Shown here in pieces: positions 8,022-15,993 of a stretch of DNA of 30,700 nt. This DNA comes from JBJENW01 sp051880395 (GTDB taxonomy: Bacteria; Bacillota; Clostridia; Lachnospirales; Lachnospiraceae). Position 1 is the stretch's first letter, and every line of letters begins with the position of its first letter. A program made the translations under genes and the position numbers. Below the pieces are notes generated by a model. The model made no database searches, had not been told where the DNA came from, and saw only the letters and a program-made list of their open reading frames with translations. The stretch lies in NCBI GenBank assembly GCA_051880395.1, contig JBJENW010000002.1:1-30700 (forward strand). The letters are read 5' to 3'.

Positions 8022-8050
8022 TTGACAATATAATGCACGCGAGTTATACT
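8022..8050 (+). promoter_or_regulatory. Promoter of the ABC transporter-aminotransferase operon with overlapping operator copy 2
   Basis: TTGACA (8022-8027), 17-bp spacer, TATACT (8045-8050): a near-consensus sigma-A promoter. The second copy of ACAATATAATGCAC (8025-8038) begins inside the -35, so binding there should block RNA polymerase. Transcription would begin near 8057, leaving a leader of about 155 nt. Confidence 0.8.
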
Positions 8051-8110
8051 TTCCACAACAAAACAAATTGATACAAAGCTTTGGAATCTTACAGAAGATC
8101 TCGTGAACAA

Positions 8111-8146
8111 AGGTGTTTACTTAGCAATAAGTGAGCGCCTTTTTTG
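8111..8146 (+). terminator. Leader terminator/attenuator upstream of the amino-acid ABC operon
   Basis: AGGTGTTTACTTA (8111-8123) pairs with TAAGTGAGCGCCT (8128-8140) over 13 pairs including G-U wobbles, around a GCAA loop and followed by TTTTTTG. It lies between the promoter and the first gene, so it must be read through conditionally. TCTCGTG (8099-8105) and CACGAGA (8160-8166) could pair around it. About 55 nt precede the hairpin, too short for most known riboswitches; I recognise no known class or T-box. Confidence 0.7.
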
Positions 8147-8213
8147 TTTTGAAAAAAACCACGAGAAACCGCCGGGAAACGTTCAAACGTATAAAGAAAG
8201 AGAGGTCATCAAT

Positions 8214-9134
8214 ATGAAAAAGAAATTATTGAGTGTAGCACTTATGTTTACAATGACAATGGGATTATTTACAGGATGCGGAAACGCAAAAAATGACAGC
8301 GCGAAAACAACAGGAGATGCAACAGAAACGACGACAAGTGACAGTGCAGAAGGCAGCGAAGGAAATGTACTTCGGGTTGGAATGGAATGTGCATACGCAC
8401 CGTTCAACTGGACGCAGGAAACAGAAGAAGTTGCAAACGGAGATACAGCAGTTCCGATTTATGGAGCGGATAATTCTTATGCATATGGCTATGATGTCAT
8501 GATGGCAAAGAAGATCGCAGAGAAACTTGGCATGGGATTAGAGGTACATAAAGTAGAATGGGATTCCATCGGAATGGCAATGGATTCCGGGGAATATGAC
8601 TGTATTATCGCAGGTATGGGAAAAACAGCGGAGCGCGAGCAGGCATATTCCTTTACCGGACCATATTATTACAGAGATATCTGCCTGACAGTAAAAAAAG
8701 ACAGTGATTTTGCTGGTATCACAAAATTATCCGATTTCAAAGGAAAAAATCCAACGGTCACAACACAGCTCGGTACTGCATGGGTGGATCTGTTAGATCA
8801 GATTCCGGATGTGCAGCTCGGATCGAATTATGAAACTACAGCAGAGTGTTTTATGGCAGTTTCAAATGGTGTCGCAGATGTCTGTGTCATTGATAAACCG
8901 ACATCTGAATCGGCTTTGTTGACAAACAACGATCTGGTTATGCTGGAATTAGATGAAGATGATACGATTGAAGATCCGACCGGTTCTACAAATGTTTGTA
9001 TCGCAACGAGAAAAGATGATACAGCACTTCGTGACAAGATTCAGGGAGCAATGGATGAACTTGGCTGGGATGATAAAGCGAAAATGGATGAGATGATGGA
9101 TGAGGCAATTAAAATGCAGCCGGCAGCAAACTAA
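8214..9134 (+). CDS. Amino-acid ABC transporter substrate-binding lipoprotein
   Basis: 306 residues, SBP_bac_3 (PF00497) family, which captures polar amino acids outside the membrane. Lipoprotein signal with lipobox LFTGC, lipidated Cys22, then a Ser/Thr/Glu-rich linker to about 45. The binding domain starts at VLRVGMECAYAPFNW; the hinge-region signature EREQAYSFTGPYYYRD and TTQLGTAWVDLL, a segment that contacts the ligand alpha-carboxylate in relatives, are present. An insertion (VANGDTAVPIYGADNSYAYG) precedes the usual GYDVMMAKKIAEKLG. The start at 8214 follows GAGAGG and gives a proper signal peptide; an in-frame GTG at 8103 lies before the leader terminator hairpin and is rejected. First gene of a six-gene operon. 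Confidence 0.92.
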   Translation: MKKKLLSVALMFTMTMGLFTGCGNAKNDSAKTTGDATETTTSDSAEGSEGNVLRVGMECAYAPFNWTQETEEVANGDTAVPIYGADNSYAYGYDVMMAKKIAEKLGMGLEVHKVEWDSIGMAMDSGEYDCIIAGMGKTAEREQAYSFTGPYYYRDICLTVKKDSDFAGITKLSDFKGKNPTVTTQLGTAWVDLLDQIPDVQLGSNYETTAECFMAVSNGVADVCVIDKPTSESALLTNNDLVMLELDEDDTIEDPTGSTNVCIATRKDDTALRDKIQGAMDELGWDDKAKMDEMMDEAIKMQPAAN

Positions 9135-9162
9135 GAAACGTTAGAATAGAGGAGGCGATAGG

Positions 9163-9936
9163 ATGAGCGGATTACTTTTAGCAGCCGCGACGCCCACAAA
9201 CTCGTTTGAGTGGATGGTGTTTTTGGCAAAGAAATACAGCCAGCTGTTTATACAGGGAACCGGTATTACACTGTATGTGGCAGTGATCGGAACATTGATC
9301 GGATTTTTGCTTGGATACGGAGTGGGAATCGTTCAGGATATCAAGATACGAAAAGAAGATACGGTTGTAAAAAAAGTACTTCTTAGAATATTAAAAGCAA
9401 TTTGCGTGGTTTATGTAGAAATCTTCCGTGGTACACCAATGATCGTACAGGGCATGATCGTGTATTATGGTCTGCGCCAGGCAAATGTGGAAATTGCATC
9501 CGTTACAGCCGGTATTTTGGTTACTGTATTAAATACCGGAGCCTATATGGCAGAAACGGTTCGGGCAGGTATCAATTCGATCGATCCAGGACAGCGTGAA
9601 GGTGGTATGGCACTTGGTATGTCACCGATGCGGACGATGTTTTCCGTTATTTTGCCACAGGCATTTAAAAATATTATTCCAGAGATGGCAAACACCTTCT
9701 TGACAAACCTGAAAATGACATCGGTATTAAATGTAATCGGTGTATCGGAGTTGTTTATGATGGCAAAGACCGCAGGTGGTACCTATTATAAATACTTTGA
9801 ATCCTATTTGGTTATTGCAGTTATCTACTTCGTTTTGTGCTTCTTCTTTAATAAGATCTTTAAACTGATCGAGAAAAAGACAGCCGTGAAGTCCGATTAT
9901 GTGCTCGCAGTAGAATATATGGAAGATACGCAATAG
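9163..9936 (+). CDS. Amino-acid ABC transporter permease (HisM/GlnP type)
   Basis: 257 residues with about five membrane helices. EIFRGTPMIVQ at 87-96 and the EAA loop REGGMALGMSPMRTMFSVIL (145-164), which docks on the ATPase, are typical of polar amino-acid permeases, as is MTSVLNVIGVSEL. A single permease gene implies a homodimer. It starts 28 bp after the binding-protein gene with a GGAGG ribosome site and precedes the ATPase gene by 12 bp. Confidence 0.93.
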   Translation: MSGLLLAAATPTNSFEWMVFLAKKYSQLFIQGTGITLYVAVIGTLIGFLLGYGVGIVQDIKIRKEDTVVKKVLLRILKAICVVYVEIFRGTPMIVQGMIVYYGLRQANVEIASVTAGILVTVLNTGAYMAETVRAGINSIDPGQREGGMALGMSPMRTMFSVILPQAFKNIIPEMANTFLTNLKMTSVLNVIGVSELFMMAKTAGGTYYKYFESYLVIAVIYFVLCFFFNKIFKLIEKKTAVKSDYVLAVEYMEDTQ

Positions 9937-9948
9937 GAGGGACGGATT

Positions 9949-10689
9949 ATGGGAGAAAAAATTATCAGTATCCAGGATTTGAGCAAATCCTTCGGAGATC
10001 ATGAGGTACTTCGAAAAATTGATTTTTCAGTAGAAAAGGGCGAAGTGGTCTGCATCCTTGGACCATCCGGTTCCGGAAAGTCTACATTGCTTCGTTGTGT
10101 AAACAAACTAGAGCATCAGACAAATGGAAAAATTTTATATCATGGAAAAGAAGTACGGGATGTGCAAAAAGAGGTCAATCAGTACCGTTCCAATGTTGGC
10201 ATGGTATTCCAGTCCTTTAACTTATTTAATAATATGACAGTTTTAAAAAACTGTATGTCAGGTGCAAGAAAAGTATTGCATGTGTCAAAAGAGGAAGCAT
10301 TCGATCGTGCGATCAAACATCTAAAGGCAGTCGGTATGGCGCCGTACATCAACGCTTATCCATCTCAGTTATCCGGTGGACAAAAACAGCGTGTTGCAAT
10401 CGCAAGAGCATTGTGTATGAATCCGGAAGTGCTGCTGTTTGATGAACCGACCAGTGCATTAGACCCGGAGATGGTCGGTGAGGTATTGAATGTTATGAAA
10501 GAGTTAGCGAAAACCGGACTTACCATGATCATTGTGACACATGAGATGGGATTTGCGAGGGATGTCTCCACGCGGACCATCTTTATGGATAAAGGCTACA
10601 TCGTAGAGGACGCACCGCCAGCGGAGTTCTTTACGAATCCGAAAAACCCACGAACCAAAGAATTTTTAAGCCGTTTTATGGCTGGTTAA
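9949..10689 (+). CDS. Amino-acid ABC transporter ATP-binding protein (GlnQ/HisP type)
   Basis: 246 residues. Walker A GPSGSGKST (38-46), Q-loop VFQSFNLF, signature LSGGQKQR (141-148), Walker B VLLFDEPTSALDPE (161-174) and the switch histidine in VTHEMGFA are all intact. It energises import with the preceding binding protein and permease. Ribosome site AGGAGG. Full length for the family. Confidence 0.95.
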   Translation: MGEKIISIQDLSKSFGDHEVLRKIDFSVEKGEVVCILGPSGSGKSTLLRCVNKLEHQTNGKILYHGKEVRDVQKEVNQYRSNVGMVFQSFNLFNNMTVLKNCMSGARKVLHVSKEEAFDRAIKHLKAVGMAPYINAYPSQLSGGQKQRVAIARALCMNPEVLLFDEPTSALDPEMVGEVLNVMKELAKTGLTMIIVTHEMGFARDVSTRTIFMDKGYIVEDAPPAEFFTNPKNPRTKEFLSRFMAG

Positions 10690-10723
10690 AAATAGAGGGA
10701 AATACCTGGAAGGGAGAATGTAA

Positions 10724-11353
10724 ATGGGAAATTATGTTGTGACATTTGCCCGTGGCTTCGGCACCGGGGGAAAAGAAATTGCATCGAAATTGGCAGAGGA
10801 GCTTGGCATTCACTGCTATGAAAATCGTATTTTGACATTGGCATCCCAGATGAGTGGTCTGGATGAAAAATTATTTGAAGAAGTCAATGAAAAAGTACGA
10901 AACAACGGCGGATTTTCCAGCTTTTTAAAAGGATTACCACGTTCCCGCCAGTACATCACGCGAAACGAAAAATTCGTTTCGGATGATACCTTGTTTGAAT
11001 ATCAAAAACGAATCATTGAAAATCTGGCGGATACCGAATCGTGTGTGATCGTTGGAAAATGTGCAGACTGGGTGCTTCGAGGACGCGACAATGTGGTGAG
11101 CATTTATGTAGAAGCACCGCGGGATTTCTGCCTGAAACGGACAATGCAAAATATGGGCGTCACTGAGGAAACTGCGGCAGCGACCATCACACAGACGGAT
11201 AAATTCCGTGCAGATTATTACAAATATTACACACATGGCAATTACTGGACGAATCCGGTCAACTATGATCTGACCATCAACAGTGAAAAAGTTGGCATTG
11301 AAAACAGTGTGCAGTTGATCAAAGAGTATTTAAAGATCAAAAAATTAGTGTAG
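10724..11353 (+). CDS. Cytidylate-kinase-like P-loop protein
   Basis: 209 residues of the cytidylate kinase-like family (PF13189). The N-terminus VVTFARGFGTGGKEIASKLA carries the glycine-rich phosphate loop; CVIVGKCADWVLR and VVSIYVEAPRDFCLKR follow as in relatives, and LTINSEKVGIENSVQLIKEY closes the fold. True CMP kinases (Cmk) look different; these homologues are multicopy in Lachnospiraceae and their substrate is not established. Embedded in a transporter-catabolic operon with 34 bp before it and 58 bp after it, so a regulatory or phosphotransfer role tied to the imported compound is possible but inferred. A broken paralogue is at 5259-5365. Confidence 0.82.
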   Translation: MGNYVVTFARGFGTGGKEIASKLAEELGIHCYENRILTLASQMSGLDEKLFEEVNEKVRNNGGFSSFLKGLPRSRQYITRNEKFVSDDTLFEYQKRIIENLADTESCVIVGKCADWVLRGRDNVVSIYVEAPRDFCLKRTMQNMGVTEETAAATITQTDKFRADYYKYYTHGNYWTNPVNYDLTINSEKVGIENSVQLIKEYLKIKKLV

Positions 11354-11411
11354 TTGAAAAATAAATTCCAAGAAAAGGCCACGGAACGTGACGGAAAGAG
11401 AGGATATCAAT

Positions 11412-12629
11412 ATGAAATTAAAAGATACAGGATTAACCGAACAGGATATTAAAGATAAAGTAAACAAATACATGATTGAGACTTACGAAAGATTTGATTT
11501 CGTAGCAGAGACCGCAAAAGACATGTATATGTATGGCGCGGATGGTACCGCTTATCTGGATTTCTATGCAGGAATCGCTGTAAACAACACTGGAAACTGT
11601 AATGAAAAAGTGGTTGCGGCAATCAAAGACCAGTGCGGCGACATTATGCAGACTTTCAACTATCCGTACACGATTCCGCAGGCGCTTTTGGCAGAAAAAA
11701 TTTGTACCACGATCGGCATGGACAAGATTTTTTATCAGAACTCCGGTGCAGAGGCAAACGAAGCCATGATCAAGATGGCAAGAAAGTATGGCGTAGAAAA
11801 ATATGGCCCGCATAAATATAATATCGTAACGGCAAAAATGTCTTTCCATGGAAGAACCTTTGGTGCCATGAGTGCGACCGGTCAGCCGGATAATGCCTGC
11901 CAGATCGGATTTGGTGATATGACACCAGGATTTAGTTATGCAGAATATAACAATCTCGAATCCTTTAAAGCAGCAGTGACAGAAAACACCATCGGCATCA
12001 TGGTAGAGCCGGTACAGGGCGAAGGCGGTGTGCATCCTGCAACCAAAGAATTCTTAGTGGGCTTACGAGAATTTTGTGATGAAAAAGGAATCCTGTTGTT
12101 ATTAGATGAAGTACAGAGCGGCTGGTGCAGAACCGGTGCGGTCATGAGTTATATGAACTACGGTATCAAACCGGACATCGTATCCATGGCAAAAGCACTT
12201 GGCGGCGGTATGCCGATCGGAGCCATCTGTGCAACCGAAGAAGTAGCAAAAGCCTTTACCATGGGCTCTCATGGAACAACATTCGGCGGACATCCGGTAT
12301 GCTGTGCAGCAGCATTAGCAGAAGTCAATGAATTATTAGATCGTCACTGCGCAGAAAATGCAAAAGAAATGGGTGATTACTTCTGTTCGAAACTGGAAAC
12401 ATTGCCACATGTAAAAGAGGTAAGACATCAGGGCTTATTTATTGGTGTTGAATTTGATGATACCATTAGTGGTGTAGAAGTAAAACATGGATGCTTTGAC
12501 AGAAAGTTACTGATCACAGCCATCGGTGCGCATATCATTCGTATGATCCCACCACTGATCGTTTCAAAAGAAGATTGTGACAAAGCATTTGAAATCATTA
12601 AAGAATCTGTAGAAGCAGTAGCAAAATAA
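11412..12629 (+). CDS. Class III (omega-amino) PLP aminotransferase
   Basis: 405 residues, fold type I class III, the group of acetylornithine, ornithine, GABA and other omega-amino aminotransferases. SGAEANEAMIKMARK (111-125) binds the cofactor phosphate, SFHGRTFG contains the stacking region, LDEVQSGWCRTG (231-242) has the PLP-contacting Asp232 and Gln235, and Lys261 in SMAKALGGGMPIGA is the Schiff-base lysine. The start at 11412 follows GAGAGG; an ATG 24 bp upstream is less well placed. The neighbouring transporter and Fe-dependent dehydrogenase suggest it converts an imported amine or omega-amino acid to an aldehyde rather than serving arginine synthesis; this is inference. Confidence 0.88.
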   Translation: MKLKDTGLTEQDIKDKVNKYMIETYERFDFVAETAKDMYMYGADGTAYLDFYAGIAVNNTGNCNEKVVAAIKDQCGDIMQTFNYPYTIPQALLAEKICTTIGMDKIFYQNSGAEANEAMIKMARKYGVEKYGPHKYNIVTAKMSFHGRTFGAMSATGQPDNACQIGFGDMTPGFSYAEYNNLESFKAAVTENTIGIMVEPVQGEGGVHPATKEFLVGLREFCDEKGILLLLDEVQSGWCRTGAVMSYMNYGIKPDIVSMAKALGGGMPIGAICATEEVAKAFTMGSHGTTFGGHPVCCAAALAEVNELLDRHCAENAKEMGDYFCSKLETLPHVKEVRHQGLFIGVEFDDTISGVEVKHGCFDRKLLITAIGAHIIRMIPPLIVSKEDCDKAFEIIKESVEAVAK

Positions 12630-12650
12630 AACATAGGAAAGAGGGCTATT

Positions 12651-13781
12651 ATGAAGTTCAATTATCATTTGCCGGTGAATTTGGTGTTTGGCCGCGGAAG
12701 AGTTGCTGAAATTGGAACGATCGCATCAACTTACGGAAAGAAAGCGTTGATCGTAACCGGTCATAGCAGCACAAAAAAATCCGGACTTTTAGATCGGGTG
12801 GTGGATTATTTAAAAAAAGAAGGAATCGCGTCGGCTGTTTTTGATAAAGTCAGCCAGAATCCGCTGACAACGACAGCAGAGGAAGGGGCCTCCTTTGCAA
12901 AAAGTGAAGGATGTGATGTGGTCGTTGCCCTTGGCGGCGGCAGCATCATGGATTGCGCCAAAGCGATCGCATTCTTATGTGTAAACGATGGCGATATCAA
13001 TGATTATATCTTTAATCGAAAGAGCAGCGACGAGGCACTTCCACTCATCCTGGTTCCGACGACTTGCGGAACCGGAAGTGAAGGAAACGGATTTGCAGTA
13101 TTGACAAACCCGGAAAACGGGGACAAAAAATCGCTCCGCTGTAATGCCATTGTAGCAAAAGCATCCATCATTGATTCTGAATTGATGCAGACCATGCCGA
13201 AATCGATTTTAGCATCGGTTGGATTTGATGCGCTCTGTCACAGCATGGAAGCTTATGTATCCAAAATCGGACAGCCAATGACAGACATGATGAGTGTGCA
13301 GGCAATGGAATTGATCGGGAAACATTTTATTTCGGTTTATAAAGGCAGCGAAGATCCAGAAGAGTGGGATGCGATTTCCTGGGCAAGCACCATCGGCGGA
13401 ATGGTCATCAACACCGCAGGGGTTGCATTGCCGCATGGTATGGAGCATCCAGCAAGCGGTTTAAAAAATATCGTACATGGGAGAGGACTTGCGGCTTTAA
13501 CTCCTTGGATCGTAGATGCCAGTGTCAGTGCCGCACCGGAAAAATATGCAGTCATCGCGCAGTGTCTCGGTGGAACCTCCGCTGAAGGATGTGGCGATAC
13601 CATTCGCAAGTTCCTCGAAGAGATTGATCTTGTGACCACTTTAGGGGAACAGGGAATTACAGAAGAAGACATCCCATGGATGACAGAAAACTGCTTTAAA
13701 GTATCGGCTGCAAGCATTGCAAATCATCCGGCAGCCTTTGATGCAGAGCAGATTTCTGAATTATATAAGAAAGCTTTATAA
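12651..13781 (+). CDS. Iron-dependent (group III) alcohol dehydrogenase
   Basis: 376 residues. NAD(P)-binding ALGGGSIMDCAKA (93-105) and VPTTCGTGSEGNGFAVLT are characteristic. Metal ligands by family pattern are Asp193 and His197 (GFDALCHSMEAY), His262 (LPHGMEH) and His276 (IVHGRG), all present, so an active enzyme is expected. The family includes butanol dehydrogenases, 4-hydroxybutyrate dehydrogenase and sulfoacetaldehyde reductase. Lying 21 bp after the aminotransferase gene, it could reduce the aldehyde product to a hydroxy acid or alcohol and recycle NAD(P)H. Last gene of the operon; a terminator follows 40 bp later. Confidence 0.9.
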   Translation: MKFNYHLPVNLVFGRGRVAEIGTIASTYGKKALIVTGHSSTKKSGLLDRVVDYLKKEGIASAVFDKVSQNPLTTTAEEGASFAKSEGCDVVVALGGGSIMDCAKAIAFLCVNDGDINDYIFNRKSSDEALPLILVPTTCGTGSEGNGFAVLTNPENGDKKSLRCNAIVAKASIIDSELMQTMPKSILASVGFDALCHSMEAYVSKIGQPMTDMMSVQAMELIGKHFISVYKGSEDPEEWDAISWASTIGGMVINTAGVALPHGMEHPASGLKNIVHGRGLAALTPWIVDASVSAAPEKYAVIAQCLGGTSAEGCGDTIRKFLEEIDLVTTLGEQGITEEDIPWMTENCFKVSAASIANHPAAFDAEQISELYKKAL

Positions 13782-13822
13782 AAACAGAATAATAGAAATG
13801 CTGTAAAGGGATACACAGGAAA

Positions 13823-13861
13823 GGCGTTTTGAACATGAAAATGTTTCAAAGCGCTTTTTTG
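13823..13861 (+). terminator. Rho-independent terminator ending the aminotransferase-dehydrogenase operon
   Basis: GGCGTTTTGAACA pairs with TGTTTCAAAGCGC around TGAAAA, followed by TTTTTTG. One unpaired base and wobble pairs are tolerated in the stem. Confidence 0.75.
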
Positions 13862-13873
13862 TCTTGTTTGGAG

Positions 13874-13923
13874 CTAAATTTTACATTAGAAAGTCATTAG
13901 ATTTTACATAGATAAAGTATAAT
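13874..13923 (+). promoter_or_regulatory. Promoter/operator region of the MerR-type regulator gene
   Basis: CTAAATTTTACAT (13874-13886) recurs exactly at 14816-14828 before the PHP gene. A shorter repeat, TTTTACAT, is at 13902-13909. TATAAT (13918-13923) is a consensus -10, but no good -35 lies 17 bp upstream, as at activator-dependent promoters. Autoregulation by the MerR-type protein is likely. Confidence 0.5.
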
Positions 13924-13977
13924 CCTCACAAAAATCTGGATAGATATTCAAAAGAATCTATCGTAGGAGGAAGTAAA

Positions 13978-14799
13978 ATGGCAAAGTATCTATTGTCAAT
14001 CTCAGAGATGGCAGAACTGCGCAATATCACCAGCGAAACGCTGCGGCACTATGACAGAATCGGTCTTTTGAAACCAGAGTATGTCACAAAAAGTAAAAGG
14101 CGCATGTATTCAATCCGCCAATACGAGAAACTGGGAACCATTTTGGAATTACGGGCGGTCGGTATGAGTCTTGATGAGATCAAGGAGTATTTTGATCATA
14201 GGAATGTCCGAAAATCGGTGTCCATGTTAAAAAAACATCAAAAAACATTTGAGAAAAAATTAGAGGAGCAGATACAGTTAAATAAAGCCCTGCTGCAAAA
14301 AATAGAGTATATGGACGGGCTTTCGGATCTGCCCGAACTGGAAACGGTTTATGAGAAACAGTTTCCGCTCAGATATATGGTCACGCTTGGAAAAGAATCC
14401 GGAGATCGGGAAGAGCATGCGATGGCATTTACAAAACTGGAAAATTGTGTGCGGGAAAAAGTGCCGATCATTGCAAGTGACCGTGTCGGTGTCTATACAA
14501 ACGAGCGGATTTTGCTGCCATCGGATACACTCATTTCTGCCATTCCGATGATTTTAGTATCACCGGATCATGCCGATCAAACGTATCTCAGGGAAATACC
14601 GGAAGGAAAGTATGTCTGTATGCTGTATCAAAATGGAATCTTAGAAAAATATGACCCTTCGTTTGAAAAAATAAAAATTTATATGCGCAAAAAGGGATAC
14701 AAAATCTGTGGAGAAATTTTGCAGATTTATAAAATAGATGTCACACTTTCGGATGATCCCAAAGAGACCGTGATGGAAATTCAAATTCCTGTAAAGTAA
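13978..14799 (+). CDS. MerR-family regulator with GyrI-like effector-binding domain
   Basis: 273 residues. The N-terminal winged helix-turn-helix is clear: LLSISEMAELRNITSETLRH, YDRIGLLKP, RMYSIRQYEKL and RAVGMSLDEIKEYF. A coiled coil of about 40 residues (76-115) would form the dimer. Residues 125-273 resemble the GyrI-like/SOUL effector-binding domain of BmrR, including LREIPEGKYVCMLY near 205-218. BmrR-like proteins bind a small ligand and activate promoters with overlong spacers. It has a strong AGGAGG ribosome site and an upstream motif shared with the next operon, which it probably controls. Ligand unknown. Confidence 0.88.
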   Translation: MAKYLLSISEMAELRNITSETLRHYDRIGLLKPEYVTKSKRRMYSIRQYEKLGTILELRAVGMSLDEIKEYFDHRNVRKSVSMLKKHQKTFEKKLEEQIQLNKALLQKIEYMDGLSDLPELETVYEKQFPLRYMVTLGKESGDREEHAMAFTKLENCVREKVPIIASDRVGVYTNERILLPSDTLISAIPMILVSPDHADQTYLREIPEGKYVCMLYQNGILEKYDPSFEKIKIYMRKKGYKICGEILQIYKIDVTLSDDPKETVMEIQIPVK

Positions 14800-14815
14800 C
14801 AGTCTGATATTTTTC

Positions 14816-14867
14816 CTAAATTTTACATACTTTACCGTTTCCTGTATTGAAGTTTGTGTAACACAAA
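14816..14867 (+). promoter_or_regulatory. Operator/promoter region of the PHP-ABC-ureohydrolase operon
   Basis: CTAAATTTTACAT (14816-14828) is identical to the site upstream of the MerR-type gene. TTTACA (14822-14827), 17 bp, TATTGA (14845-14850) is a weak promoter candidate. Just downstream is a perfect 15-bp palindrome, TTTGTGT-A-ACACAAA (14853-14867), which would lie near the transcription start and could bind a second regulator. Confidence 0.5.
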
Positions 14868-14925
14868 GAATTAAGCTAAAACAGAAGTCGATAAGAAAAC
14901 ATCGAAAAGTTGCAGGAGGTATGAA

Positions 14926-15936
14926 GTGAAAAAGAATAGTTCAATCGATGGATTTCAAAAGGAAGGAAACTGGTACAAGGGAAATCTTCACTGTCACACA
15001 ACAAATTCAGATGGAAGTCTGACACCGTCAGAGGTGGCAAAGCTGTACAAAGAGCACGGATACAGCTTTCTGGCGATCAGTGATCATGATCTCTATTCGG
15101 ATTATCGAAACGAGTTGGATCAAGAGGATTTTATCATTCTGCCGGCGCTGGAAGCGTCAGCTGTACTGTATCAAGACGAGAGGAAAAACCGTGCAGAGAG
15201 AGTCCGTATTCATCATATTCATGGAATTCTGGGAAATCAAGAAATGCAAGAGAATGCATCCAAAGGTTTATTTTCACATTTAGAAAAGTATCCGGAGAAG
15301 GAATTTATCGGAACATGGAATGGAGCAGAAGTAGCACAAAAACTTCAAGACGATTTAAAAGCGCATGGATGTCTCACCATTTATAATCATCCAGTGTGGT
15401 CGCGGGTAAAGGAAGAAGAGTTTATCCATACCGAAGGTCTCAATGCGCTTGAGATCTATAATTACGGAAGTGTCAATGAAAGCGCGACAGGGTTTGACTC
15501 CCTGCGCTGGGATGTGATGCTGCGTGCCGGAACGAAAATTTTTGCAACGGCGTCGGATGACAATCACAACGATGGAATCATAGAAGACAGTTTTGGAGGA
15601 TTTATCGTAGTGAAAGCGCAGGAACTGACGCACGAAGCGATCATCAATTCCATTCTGGAGGGATCGTATTATTCCTCAAATGGTCCACAGATTTTTGACT
15701 GGGGGATCAAAGAAAATGTCGCATATGTAACTTGCAGTCCGGTCAGACGTGTCAACTTTGTGGCAGGAAATTATATCAATGCCGGGGCAGCAGTGCTTTC
15801 TGAATCGGGAGAAAATACACTGACGCAGGCAGAGTTTCCACTGCGGGGAAATGAGTCTTATATTCGGGTGGAATGCGTCGATGCAAATGGAAAAACGGCC
15901 TGGTCGAATCCAATCTTTTTAGAAAATTTCATGTAA
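14926..15936 (+). CDS. PHP-domain metallohydrolase (CehA/McbA-like)
   Basis: 336 residues with GTG start after AGGAGG; an ATG five bases earlier hits a stop at its third codon. PHP motifs: motif I NLHCHTTNSDGSLTP (about 20-34), motif II FLAISDHDLYSDY, then LPALEASAV, NHPVWSR, and ATASDDNHND near 205-215, supplying His/Asp ligands for two or three metal ions. PHP enzymes hydrolyse phosphomonoesters or phosphodiesters; the CehA/McbA branch also includes a carbamate hydrolase. No signal peptide, so cytoplasmic. As the first gene of the MerR-linked operon it probably acts on the compound imported by the following ABC transporter or on an intermediate. Confidence 0.83.
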   Translation: MKKNSSIDGFQKEGNWYKGNLHCHTTNSDGSLTPSEVAKLYKEHGYSFLAISDHDLYSDYRNELDQEDFIILPALEASAVLYQDERKNRAERVRIHHIHGILGNQEMQENASKGLFSHLEKYPEKEFIGTWNGAEVAQKLQDDLKAHGCLTIYNHPVWSRVKEEEFIHTEGLNALEIYNYGSVNESATGFDSLRWDVMLRAGTKIFATASDDNHNDGIIEDSFGGFIVVKAQELTHEAIINSILEGSYYSSNGPQIFDWGIKENVAYVTCSPVRRVNFVAGNYINAGAAVLSESGENTLTQAEFPLRGNESYIRVECVDANGKTAWSNPIFLENFM

Positions 15937-15993
15937 AAATTTGCAATCATAGAAAACAGAAATGAATCAAAAGTTCTCAGGAGGTATTACAAA

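Noticed and set aside
8103..8213. N-terminal extension of the binding protein from GTG 8103
   Set aside because: It would be translated through the leader terminator and would bury the lipoprotein signal peptide; 8214 has a proper ribosome site.
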